Shown in pieces: positions 7,099-14,842 of a stretch of 64,000 nucleotides of DNA (position 1 is the first letter of the stretch; every line of letters starts with the position of its first letter). Below the pieces are notes generated by a model. That model was not told the DNA's origin, did not search any database, and saw only the letters and a program-made list of their open reading frames with translations. Location: positions 439,037 through 503,036 of the forward strand of contig DBCS01000004.1 in NCBI GenBank assembly GCA_002293185.1, in the 5' to 3' direction. The translations under genes were made by a program, and so were the position numbers. This DNA is from Flavobacteriales bacterium UBA952. GTDB lineage: Bacteria > Bacteroidota > Bacteroidia > Flavobacteriales_D > Crocinitomicaceae.

Positions 7099-8201
7099 TG
7101 AATCAAAAAATGCAACTCTGGAACACACTAGATAGGGTCTCTTTAGAAAAACAGCTGCTTGCCATTGGGCACAAATACATCACCATTTCTTTTTATCAGT
7201 ATGCGCACATCTTAGATCCGCAAGCGTTTAGAAATGACCTTTATCTCAATTGGACCAAACTTGACATCGTTGGACGAACCTACGTAGCAAAAGAAGGCAT
7301 CAATGCGCAAATTGCAGTACCCACTGCCAATCTTGGTCTTTTTAGGGAGGAGCTCTACAAAATTGACTTTATGAACGGGATCCGACTCAATTTTGCAGTT
7401 GACGACGCCGAGGCAGACTTCCCGTTCATAATGCTCAAAATTAAAGTAAGATCCAAAATTTTGGCCGATGGCCTCACTGACAGCACTTTTGATGTAACCA
7501 ATAAAGGCGTGCATTTAGATGCAGCAGCCTTTAATCAACTTACCGACGACCCAAACACCCTACTCATCGATTTTCGAAACCATTACGAATGGGAAGTCGG
7601 TCATTTCAAAGGCGCTGTGTTACCCGACGTAGACACTTTTAGAGAATCATTGCCTTTTATCGAGGAAACTGTATTGAAGGGCAATGAAGACAAAAATATT
7701 GTGATGTATTGTACGGGAGGGGTTCGCTGTGAAAAAGCATCGGCGTGGTTCAAGCACCGCGGTTTTGCTAATGTGCACCAATTAGAAGGCGGTATCATCA
7801 AATACGCCAATGATTGCAAAGAAAAAGGACTTGAAAATAAATTTATTGGTAAAAACTTTGTTTTTGACGAACGCCGAGGTGAGCGCATCACACAAGATAT
7901 TATAGCCGTCTGCCATCAGTGCGGAAACCCAGCCGATACCCATACCAATTGTGTCAACGACGCCTGCCACCTGTTATTCATACAGTGTGAAGCCTGCAAA
8001 GAAAAAATGGAGAATTGCTGTAGTTCGGTTTGCTTGGAAACAATCCATTTACCATTAGAGATTCAAAAAGAACTCCGAAAAGGCCAAAACAAAAGTAACC
8101 TCATCTTTAAAAAAGGACGCTCTGCTTTACTTCCCTTTCAAGGACACCCCAATAAACCAAAAGCGCTTGTTGAACTTGCGCTCAAAAACCATAAATTATG
8201 A
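7098..8201 (+). CDS. trhO: tRNA uridine(34) hydroxylase (rhodanese family)
   Basis: 367 aa. TrhO (YceA) hydroxylates uridine 34 in the tRNA wobble position using molecular oxygen. Layout: acylphosphatase-like N-terminal domain (about 1-125), then a rhodanese domain (140-235) with C205 in MYCTGGVRCEK, then a cysteine-rich C-terminal region (CHQCGNP, CHLL, CEACKEKMENCC) that looks metal-binding and is present in the long form of the family. Start at ATG 7098, overlapping the dapD stop by one base; longer starts would lie inside dapD. Its stop overlaps lgt by 4 bases. Confidence 0.92.
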   Translation: MNQKMQLWNTLDRVSLEKQLLAIGHKYITISFYQYAHILDPQAFRNDLYLNWTKLDIVGRTYVAKEGINAQIAVPTANLGLFREELYKIDFMNGIRLNFAVDDAEADFPFIMLKIKVRSKILADGLTDSTFDVTNKGVHLDAAAFNQLTDDPNTLLIDFRNHYEWEVGHFKGAVLPDVDTFRESLPFIEETVLKGNEDKNIVMYCTGGVRCEKASAWFKHRGFANVHQLEGGIIKYANDCKEKGLENKFIGKNFVFDERRGERITQDIIAVCHQCGNPADTHTNCVNDACHLLFIQCEACKEKMENCCSSVCLETIHLPLEIQKELRKGQNKSNLIFKKGRSALLPFQGHPNKPKALVELALKNHKL

Positions 8202-9049
8202 TTCTTTCTATTCGTTGGGCCGTAGATTCTCAATTAATTGATGGCTGGCGCACGCCCAATTTATATGGGTTACTCTTTGTGTCTGGCATCATTCTAGGTT
8301 ATTTTGTCATTCGTAGAATGTTCAAAGCAGAGCAAATAGAAGACAAAGTACTCGATACCCTTGTTACCTATATGGTCCTTGCCACTATCGTTGGCGCACG
8401 CCTTGGCCATGTTTTATTCTATGGCCCCTATTGGGATCGCATAGAGAACGGACAAATTATTGACCGTGGTTATTTCTCTCACCCAGCTGACATCATCAAG
8501 ATTTGGGAGGGTGGTTTGGCTAGCCATGGCGCGGCTATCGCCATTCTAATTGCACTTTATTTTTTTTCAAAAAAAGTTTCCCAAAAATCCTATTTATGGA
8601 TACTCGACCGAATTGTAGCACCAGTTGCTATTGCTGGCACATTCATACGCTTAGGTAATTTGGTCAACCACGAAATGGTGGGTTACGTGACAGACGTACC
8701 TTGGGCCTTTGAATTTCAATATTTCTACAACGAGGCCATCGGCAATTACGACCCTACCCCTCGCCACCCAGCTCAACTCTACGAGGCCATCTGTTATTTC
8801 ATTTCATTTTGGATCTTGCTCTATCTGTATTGGAAGCTCAAAAAATGGCAGCAACCGGGCTTTGTATTTGGTAGTTTTTTAATCCTCATTTTTGGTGCGC
8901 GCATTATTTGCGAGTTTTTCAAGTTAGGCCAAACCGCCCGAGATTACACCTTGATACTCAATACGGGGCAACTATTGAGTATTCCCTTAGTGATTGCTGG
9001 TGTTTACTTCATCGTGAAAGCCTCAAAAAAACAAGAGCCCAGCACTTAG
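8198..9049 (+). CDS. lgt: Prolipoprotein diacylglyceryl transferase
   Basis: 283 aa integral inner-membrane enzyme that moves diacylglycerol from phosphatidylglycerol to the lipobox cysteine of prolipoproteins. Seven or so membrane segments. Family signatures visible: GARLGHVLFYGP, IWEGGLASHGAAIAI with the essential histidine, the IRLGNLVNHEMVG segment that equals the Lgt RxGN/NxE signature, and GARIICEFFK near the C-terminus. It begins within the last codons of trhO (ATGA overlap) and closes the operon. Confidence 0.95.
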   Translation: MILSIRWAVDSQLIDGWRTPNLYGLLFVSGIILGYFVIRRMFKAEQIEDKVLDTLVTYMVLATIVGARLGHVLFYGPYWDRIENGQIIDRGYFSHPADIIKIWEGGLASHGAAIAILIALYFFSKKVSQKSYLWILDRIVAPVAIAGTFIRLGNLVNHEMVGYVTDVPWAFEFQYFYNEAIGNYDPTPRHPAQLYEAICYFISFWILLYLYWKLKKWQQPGFVFGSFLILIFGARIICEFFKLGQTARDYTLILNTGQLLSIPLVIAGVYFIVKASKKQEPST

Positions 9050-9089
9050 TGTGAAATTGACATTTTGAATATTGTTTGTGAATCATTTG

Positions 9090-9097
9090 TATATTTG
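9090..9097 (+). promoter_or_regulatory. -7 element upstream of pdhA
   Basis: TATATTTG matches TAnnTTTG and ends 21 bases before the ATG at 9119. TTG triplets occur at 9065-9067 and 9072-9074, neither at the ideal spacing. Confidence 0.55.
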
Positions 9098-9118
9098 TGA
9101 CCGATAAAAACAGTAGTT

Positions 9119-10141
9119 ATGTGTGCAAAAGCCGTTAAGAGTTCCGAGAAACCAAAATTTTCAGAAGAAACCTACGTAAAGTGGTATAAAGACATGCTTT
9201 TGATCAGGAAATTTGAAGACAAAACTGGTCAGTTGTATATCCAACAAAAATTTGGTGGATTCTGTCACTTATATATCGGTCAAGAAGCAATTGTAGTTGG
9301 AACAGCTAGTGCTTGCCAACCCGGCGACAAACACATGACGGCTTACCGCGACCACGCACATCCAATTGCGCTCGGGACCAACCCACGCGTACTCATGGCC
9401 GAATTATATGGCCGCAGCACAGGTTGTTCCAAAGGAAAGGGTGGTTCTATGCACTTTTTTGACAAAGAAGTCAACTTCATGGGTGGCCACGGAATTGTAG
9501 GAGCGCAGATCGGAATGGGCGCAGGTGTGGCCTTTGCTGAAATGTACAACGGCACCAAAAATGTAGCTTTTGTCTCTATGGGAGACGGTGCTGTGCGTCA
9601 AGGTATGCTCCACGAAACGTTCAACATGGCCATGAACTGGAAAATCCCGGTCATTTTCATTATTGAAAACAACAATTACGCCATGGGAACCTCCGTAGAG
9701 CGCACCACCAACGTCACCGACCTCTCTCAAATCGGACTTTCTTACCAGATGCCTTCGAAAATTGTCAATGGCATGCGCCCAGAAGCAGTTCATGAAGCGA
9801 TCGAAGAAGCAGCAACGCGTGCAAGAAATGGAGAAGGTCCTACGCTACTCGATATCCGTACGTATCGCTACAAAGGGCACTCGATGTCTGATCCGCAAAA
9901 ATACCGCACCAAAGACGAAGTTTCTGAATGGATAGAACAAGACCCTATCGAGCATTGTTTACGCATTATCCAGGCACAGAAATGGCTCACCGAAGCAGAA
10001 CTTTCAGAAATAGACGCTTGGGTTAAAAAAGAAGTAGAAGAATCAGTGGCTTTTGCTGAGAATTCGCCATATCCAGAAGCGCATGAACTCTATGAAGACG
10101 TTTATACGCAAGCAGATTACCCTTATATCAAAGAATACTAA
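9119..10141 (+). CDS. pdhA: Pyruvate dehydrogenase E1 component, alpha subunit
   Basis: 340 aa. It is the thiamine-diphosphate subunit that decarboxylates pyruvate in the pyruvate dehydrogenase complex. The ThDP signature GDG (155-157) to NN (184-186) is intact, and the phosphorylation-loop-like segment YRYKGHSMSDP is present. The E2 gene follows after 17 bases, so the two are cotranscribed. The beta subunit is not in this window, so E1-beta is encoded elsewhere, an arrangement common in Bacteroidota. A branched-chain 2-oxoacid E1 is the alternative but fits the sequence less well. Confidence 0.92.
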   Translation: MCAKAVKSSEKPKFSEETYVKWYKDMLLIRKFEDKTGQLYIQQKFGGFCHLYIGQEAIVVGTASACQPGDKHMTAYRDHAHPIALGTNPRVLMAELYGRSTGCSKGKGGSMHFFDKEVNFMGGHGIVGAQIGMGAGVAFAEMYNGTKNVAFVSMGDGAVRQGMLHETFNMAMNWKIPVIFIIENNNYAMGTSVERTTNVTDLSQIGLSYQMPSKIVNGMRPEAVHEAIEEAATRARNGEGPTLLDIRTYRYKGHSMSDPQKYRTKDEVSEWIEQDPIEHCLRIIQAQKWLTEAELSEIDAWVKKEVEESVAFAENSPYPEAHELYEDVYTQADYPYIKEY

Positions 10142-10158
10142 AACTCTAATATAAAGAC

Positions 10159-11421
10159 ATGGCTGAAGTAGTATACATGCCCAAATTAAGTGACACCATG
10201 ACAGACGGTGTTGTTGCCTCCTGGACCAAAAACGTTGGCGATGCCGTTAAATCTGGCGAAGTTCTTGCCGAAATTGAAACGGACAAAGCCACTATGGAAT
10301 TTGAATCATTTTACGATGGTGTTTTGTTGCATATAGGTGTTGAAACAGGTCAATCAGCACCCGTAAATAGTATTTTAGCCATTATTGGTGAAGCAGGAGA
10401 AGATATATCAAGCTTATTGACTGCCACTGCCCCGGGTGCATCTGCTCCTGTTGCTGAGGTACCAACACCGAGCCCTGCGCCAGTTGCTGCAAGTGCTCCA
10501 GCGCCAAGCCCTGCCCCGGTTAGCGCTCCAATAGCCACTCCTGTTGTTGCGCACAACAGTTCAGAACGCGTGTTTGCATCTCCGTTGGCAAAAAAATTAG
10601 CTGCCGAACGCGGCATTTCTATTGAAGCCGTTGCCGGAACCGGAGAAAACGGACGAATTGTAAAACGAGATGTAGACCACTACGTTCCCTACACACCAGC
10701 AGCAAATGCACCGTCATATTCAGCAGCACCCGCTGGCACTGTTTCTTTTACTGACGAACCCGTTTCACAAATGCGTAAAACCATTGCGCGTCGTTTGGCC
10801 GAAAGCAAATTTACAGCACCACATTTCTACCTCACTTTAGCGATTGACATGGATGCAGCTATTGCGACCAGAAAAGGACTCAATAGTATTGAAGGCGTCA
10901 AGGTTTCTTTCAACGATATGGTCATCAAAGCAGTGGCAATGGCACTGCGCAAGCACCCAGCGGTCAACAGCGCCTGGATGGGAGACTTCATTCGCCGCAA
11001 CGCGCACATTAATATTGGTGTTGCAGTAGCAGTTGAAGACGGCCTACTTGTTCCGGTTGTGCGCTTTGCAGATGGCAAAGGCTTAACTCAAATTTCTGCG
11101 GAAGTGCGCGACTACGCTCAAAAAGCAAAAGACAAAAAACTTCAACCTGCAGATTGGGAAGGCAATACCTTCACCATTTCTAACTTAGGGATGTTTGGCA
11201 TCGAATCTTTTACCGCCATTATAAACCCACCAGATGCTTGTATTTTAGCCATTGGCGGCATCAAAGAAGAACCAGTTGTTAAGAACGGTCAGGTAGTACC
11301 TGGCAACGTCATGAAAGTTACACTTTCTTGTGACCACCGTGTGGTAGATGGCGCCTCCGGAGCGGCTTTCTTACAAACCTTCAAAACTTACATGGAGCAG
11401 CCAGCTGCCATGTTGTTGTAA
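10159..11421 (+). CDS. pdhC: Pyruvate dehydrogenase E2, dihydrolipoamide acetyltransferase
   Basis: 420 aa core of the pyruvate dehydrogenase complex. One lipoyl domain (1-78) with the lipoylated K43 in IETDKATME, an Ala/Pro/Ser-rich flexible linker (about 95-130), a peripheral-subunit-binding domain (about 136-172, ASPLAKKLAAERG), then the catalytic acyltransferase domain ending with the DHRVVDG motif (catalytic His near 393). The linker is low-complexity (repeats of APSPAPV). A single lipoyl domain is normal for this length. Confidence 0.94.
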   Translation: MAEVVYMPKLSDTMTDGVVASWTKNVGDAVKSGEVLAEIETDKATMEFESFYDGVLLHIGVETGQSAPVNSILAIIGEAGEDISSLLTATAPGASAPVAEVPTPSPAPVAASAPAPSPAPVSAPIATPVVAHNSSERVFASPLAKKLAAERGISIEAVAGTGENGRIVKRDVDHYVPYTPAANAPSYSAAPAGTVSFTDEPVSQMRKTIARRLAESKFTAPHFYLTLAIDMDAAIATRKGLNSIEGVKVSFNDMVIKAVAMALRKHPAVNSAWMGDFIRRNAHINIGVAVAVEDGLLVPVVRFADGKGLTQISAEVRDYAQKAKDKKLQPADWEGNTFTISNLGMFGIESFTAIINPPDACILAIGGIKEEPVVKNGQVVPGNVMKVTLSCDHRVVDGASGAAFLQTFKTYMEQPAAMLL

Positions 11422-11453
11422 AAGGACTTCTCATTCTTTAAATAGAAATATTG

Positions 11454-11879
11454 CTATAAATCCTTGTGAATAGCATGTACATCGTTGTGGTTCTCTTCAA
11501 TGCGGTCTTTAATGACTTGTATGGACTTTGCCAAAATAATTAATTCAGGACTGGTGTGCTTGCGCAGCCAAAACCAACTCTCTTGCTCGTGCTCTACAGC
11601 CATGGCTATATGATAGAGCACATCATAACCAAACTGCTGGAGCCACTTCTGTGCCTTTTCATCACCTTCTGCTGCGGAAATCAATGCCATTAGTTCGGGA
11701 TAACCATTATTCAACAACCACTTGCGCGCCGGATCATGCAAACGAATGGCCTGAGCCGCCATCCAAAGTTCTAGGTAGCCGTTTTCTTGTAGCCAACTTT
11801 GAAGTGTCTGATGCCCTTCAACCGCCTTTGCCCATGCTAGAATGACCAATGAGGGATAGGATAGCATTTGTTCTTTCAT
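11454..11879 (-). CDS. Helical protein of tandem 25-residue repeats, 141 aa
   Basis: I do not recognise a named family. The protein is almost entirely built of a 25-residue unit of form WLxxxGYxEL-x3-A-xAxxx(D/E)-xxAxK: tryptophans fall at residues 29, 54, 79 and 104, exactly 25 apart, each followed by Leu and, 5 or 6 residues later, by Tyr-Pro/Asp/Leu. A partial first unit begins at Y8. No signal peptide. Such units suggest a small alpha-solenoid for protein binding. It begins one base after the stop-side boundary of the SpmAB gene (11881) and is probably cotranscribed with it. Confidence 0.75.
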   Translation of the reverse strand: MKEQMLSYPSLVILAWAKAVEGHQTLQSWLQENGYLELWMAAQAIRLHDPARKWLLNNGYPELMALISAAEGDEKAQKWLQQFGYDVLYHIAMAVEHEQESWFWLRKHTSPELIILAKSIQVIKDRIEENHNDVHAIHKDL

Positions 11880-11880
11880 T

Positions 11881-13320
11881 TTAAAAAAACCATAATGCTA
11901 CCCCAATAGCGGTAATGACACAAATAAGATCGACTAATAGCATGGTACCGAGTGTGTAGCGCGTGTTGCGTACATTGATTGAGCCAAAATAAACGGCAAT
12001 TACATAGAAAGTGGTTTCGGCAGAGCACTGAAATATGGAAGATAACCGACCTGCAAGGCTATCCGGACCAAACTGATTCATAGCGTCGAGCATAAAGCCA
12101 CGCGAGCCCGAGCTACTAAATGGTCTGAGTAAAGCAACCGGCAGAGAATCGGTGATCTCTTTGCTTACGCCTACATACCTGAACGCCTCTGAAATACCAC
12201 CCGCAATAAGTTCAAACAGGCCAGAATTTCTGAAGACCGAAATTGCCACGAGCATACCAAGTACATACGGGAAAATTTTAACGCCTGTATCGAGGCCAGA
12301 TCTTGCACCTTCTACAAAGGCATCAAAAACAGTTGTATCCTTTTCCTTAAATCTAGCTTCGTTTTTAAAGGCAAAAAGGAGGGTTAGTAAAATAATGGAG
12401 AAGAGTAATATACCCGAAAAATTACCCGTAAAATAATTTTTCTCCACTAAATTGAGTGAGCCCACATAGAACAATAAACCAAATATTGCGCCAATAATAG
12501 CCATAATGACGCCCAAGAGCAAACCACTTTTGAAAGAAATGCGCTGGCGTAAACCCACAATAAAGAAAGCAGCAAGGGTGCCTATAAAGGAAGTAATGAT
12601 ACAAGGAAGCATGACATCAGCAGGATTTGCTGCGTTGGCCGCTGCACGATAACCAATTATAGAGGTAGGAATGAGTGTGAGGCCTGCAGCATGCAAACAC
12701 AAGAACATGATTTGGGCATCTGAGGCTTTCTCTTTATCGGGATTTAGTTCTTGAAGGCTTTCCATAGCTTTGAGGCCAAATGGTGTGGCGGCAGAATCTA
12801 AACCGAGAAAATTAGCAGAGAAATTCATGGTCATGTAGGTAATGGAGGGGTGCCCTGCAGGTACTTGAGGAAACACCTTTAAAAAGAAAGGACTCAGGCG
12901 CTTGGCCAATCGTTCCGTAGCCCCAGAATCGATGAGTAATTGCATAATCCCTGCAAAGAAAGCAAGGTAGGCCATTAGGGGTAAAATAAGGTCAAATAAG
13001 CTGTTCTTGGCCGTTACCAACAAGCCATCAGATTTTTGAACACCCGAATAAACCTGCACCGTTTTTTCTTTCATGACATAGGTAGTATCTACGTCAGCAG
13101 GGTTGATATCTAGCACATAGGTTTGGTTGTCTGAGCGCGCCATCAGTTCGACATACTTTGCTGGTAATTTCCATTTATAGGTCTCACCAATGAGCACTGG
13201 GTCGTCTTTTTTTCCATTCAAGACATAGTCTATGCTATAAAATTGACCAGAAAAGACGGCAAATAATACAAAAAGAATAGAGCTGATGAAAATAATCAGC
13301 CAAAAGCGACTTAATACCAT
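11881..13320 (-). CDS. SpmA-SpmB fusion, nucleoside-recognition (GATE) domain membrane protein
   Basis: 479 aa from ATG 13320, which places the first hydrophobic helix (FWLIIFISSILFVLFAVF) right at the N-terminus; an upstream ATG at 13422 would add a 34-residue hydrophilic stretch. The sequence contains two GATE/nucleoside-recognition units: the first carries MNFSANFLGLDSAATPFGLKAM-like SpmA motifs, the second SpmB motifs (VALLRPFSSSGSRG). Between them are many membrane helices. In Bacillus SpmA and SpmB act in spore core dehydration; Bacteroidota do not sporulate, so the fused form must do something else, perhaps solute transport. The periplasmic-like stretch after helix 1 is specific to this form. 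Confidence 0.82.
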   Translation of the reverse strand: MVLSRFWLIIFISSILFVLFAVFSGQFYSIDYVLNGKKDDPVLIGETYKWKLPAKYVELMARSDNQTYVLDINPADVDTTYVMKEKTVQVYSGVQKSDGLLVTAKNSLFDLILPLMAYLAFFAGIMQLLIDSGATERLAKRLSPFFLKVFPQVPAGHPSITYMTMNFSANFLGLDSAATPFGLKAMESLQELNPDKEKASDAQIMFLCLHAAGLTLIPTSIIGYRAAANAANPADVMLPCIITSFIGTLAAFFIVGLRQRISFKSGLLLGVIMAIIGAIFGLLFYVGSLNLVEKNYFTGNFSGILLFSIILLTLLFAFKNEARFKEKDTTVFDAFVEGARSGLDTGVKIFPYVLGMLVAISVFRNSGLFELIAGGISEAFRYVGVSKEITDSLPVALLRPFSSSGSRGFMLDAMNQFGPDSLAGRLSSIFQCSAETTFYVIAVYFGSINVRNTRYTLGTMLLVDLICVITAIGVALWFF

Positions 13321-13411
13321 AGAACGAATTTGCACATTTTCTTTGGGACATCCTTCATTTGACAACAAAAAGTATGAACATATGTTAATGAAACGGTAGG
13401 CAGCAGTGCTG

Positions 13412-13419
13412 TAACTTTG
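13412..13419 (+). promoter_or_regulatory. -7 element upstream of the pirin gene
   Basis: TAACTTTG matches TAnnTTTG, 11 bases before ATG 13431 and 14 before ATG 13434. Confidence 0.6.
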
Positions 13420-13433
13420 CAATAAAAAAAATG

Positions 13434-14138
13434 ATGAAAACAGTATTTCATGCGGCCAATTCGAGAGGTCATGCAGATCACGGTTGGTTAAACGCCAAAC
13501 ACTCCTTTAGTTTTGCTTCCTGGCACAACCCCGAGCGCATCCATTTTGGCATGTTGCGTGTCCTCAATGACGACATCGTTGCAGGCGGAATGGGCTTTGG
13601 AAAACACCCCCACGACAACATGGAAATCATCACCATTCCACTAGCTGGGTCAATACAACACGAAGACAGCATGGGCTTCAGCGAAGTCATTCATGCAGGA
13701 GAAGTACAAGTGCTGTCTGCCGGAACAGGTATTTACCACAGTGAATACAATCCAAGCCCTGACCAAGAACTGAACCTTTTCCAAATTTGGATTTTCCCGA
13801 AGCAAAAGCAAGTTGAACCGCGCTATGCACAAAGAAAATACGAATTAAACGAAGATACTTTTACTGAGCTTGTCGGACCTGAAGAAAGTGGTATCTCCAC
13901 CTGGATTCATCAAGACGCCTGGTTGTCTATGGGTGCTTTTAAGGCAGGAAGTTCACAAGAATACCAATTGAAAAAACAAGGGAACGGTATCTACCTCATG
14001 CTCGTTGAAGGTCAAATCAAAATTGGCGATCAGCTTTTGACACAAAGGGATGCTATAGGTATTTCTCAAACCAACCAAATTCAAATAGAAATCGAAGCCA
14101 ACGCAAAAATTCTTGTGATTGAAGTCCCGATGAACTAA
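13434..14138 (+). CDS. Pirin family bicupin protein
   Basis: 234 aa (an in-frame ATG at 13431 would add one Met). Two cupin domains. The N-terminal cupin carries the pirin iron ligands in the expected spacing: H58 and H60 in GKHPHDNME, H102 and E104 in GIYHSE. Bacterial pirins are reported as quercetinases or as redox-sensing regulators; sequence alone does not decide. The gene has its own promoter, diverges from SpmAB, and is followed by an NAD(P)H nitroreductase-like gene, which hints at a shared redox or xenobiotic role. Confidence 0.92.
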   Translation: MKTVFHAANSRGHADHGWLNAKHSFSFASWHNPERIHFGMLRVLNDDIVAGGMGFGKHPHDNMEIITIPLAGSIQHEDSMGFSEVIHAGEVQVLSAGTGIYHSEYNPSPDQELNLFQIWIFPKQKQVEPRYAQRKYELNEDTFTELVGPEESGISTWIHQDAWLSMGAFKAGSSQEYQLKKQGNGIYLMLVEGQIKIGDQLLTQRDAIGISQTNQIQIEIEANAKILVIEVPMN

Positions 14139-14182
14139 GCAATTTCGAAAGCATATTTACACCGTTAATATCCAACATTCAA

Positions 14183-14818
14183 ATGAACGACCAACTAATT
14201 GACGCACTAGAGTGGCGCTATGCCACCAAAAAATACGACTCCGCTTTCGAGCTTGATCCAAAAGATAAGGCTACACTTGAACAAGTACTGCAACTTACAC
14301 CCAGTAGCTATGGTCTTCAACCACTACATTATATTTGGCTCGAAGATCAAAAACTTCTGGAACAAACGAAAAATCTGGCCTGGAATCAACAGCAAATTAC
14401 AGAAGCTGCGGCAGTTTTAGTACTTTGTACTTTAACTACACTTAATAGTACTTACCTCAATGCGCACATAGACCTCACCCGCGACACCCGTTCCATGCAA
14501 GAAGAACAAATCCAAGGATTTAGAGCACATCTCCATACAGCGGTAGCAACAAAACCCGATCACGAAATTCGGTTATGGAATGACAAACAAGCCTACATTG
14601 CACTCGGACAGCTCCTCACAGCCTGTGCGCTTTTGAAACTAGATGCAACTCCAATGGAAGGCTTTGATCCAAATGCGCTTGACGAATTATTAGCGCTCGA
14701 AGAAAAAGGACTACACAGTGTTTTAATTTGCACCATTGGCAAGCGAGCAGAAAATGACCGCTACCAACACCTCAAAAAGGTAAGACGCCCCATTAAATCC
14801 CTTTTTACGACGCGCTAA
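14183..14818 (+). CDS. Nitroreductase family flavoprotein (NfsB-like)
   Basis: 211 aa. An FMN-dependent NAD(P)H oxidoreductase of the nitroreductase fold. Family marks are the N-terminal WRYATKKYD (FMN phosphate-binding Arg/Lys region), LTPSSYGLQPLHYIW, and GKRAENDRY near the C-terminus. Probably cytoplasmic dimer reducing quinones, nitro compounds or flavin-like substrates. It follows the pirin gene by 44 bases on the same strand. The physiological substrate cannot be told. Confidence 0.88.
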   Translation: MNDQLIDALEWRYATKKYDSAFELDPKDKATLEQVLQLTPSSYGLQPLHYIWLEDQKLLEQTKNLAWNQQQITEAAAVLVLCTLTTLNSTYLNAHIDLTRDTRSMQEEQIQGFRAHLHTAVATKPDHEIRLWNDKQAYIALGQLLTACALLKLDATPMEGFDPNALDELLALEEKGLHSVLICTIGKRAENDRYQHLKKVRRPIKSLFTTR

Positions 14819-14831
14819 ATCTATTTTTATT

Positions 14832-14839
14832 TATATTTG
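14832..14839 (+). promoter_or_regulatory. -7 element 3 bases before the subtilase start
   Basis: TATATTTG matches TAnnTTTG and is followed after 3 bases by ATG 14843, predicting a leaderless or nearly leaderless mRNA. Confidence 0.65.
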
Positions 14840-14842
14840 AGC

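Noticed and set aside
11881..13422. Sporulation function and the longer start at 13422 for the SpmAB fusion
   Set aside because: No sporulation in this lineage. The longer start puts 34 hydrophilic residues before the first membrane helix and overlaps the pirin promoter region.
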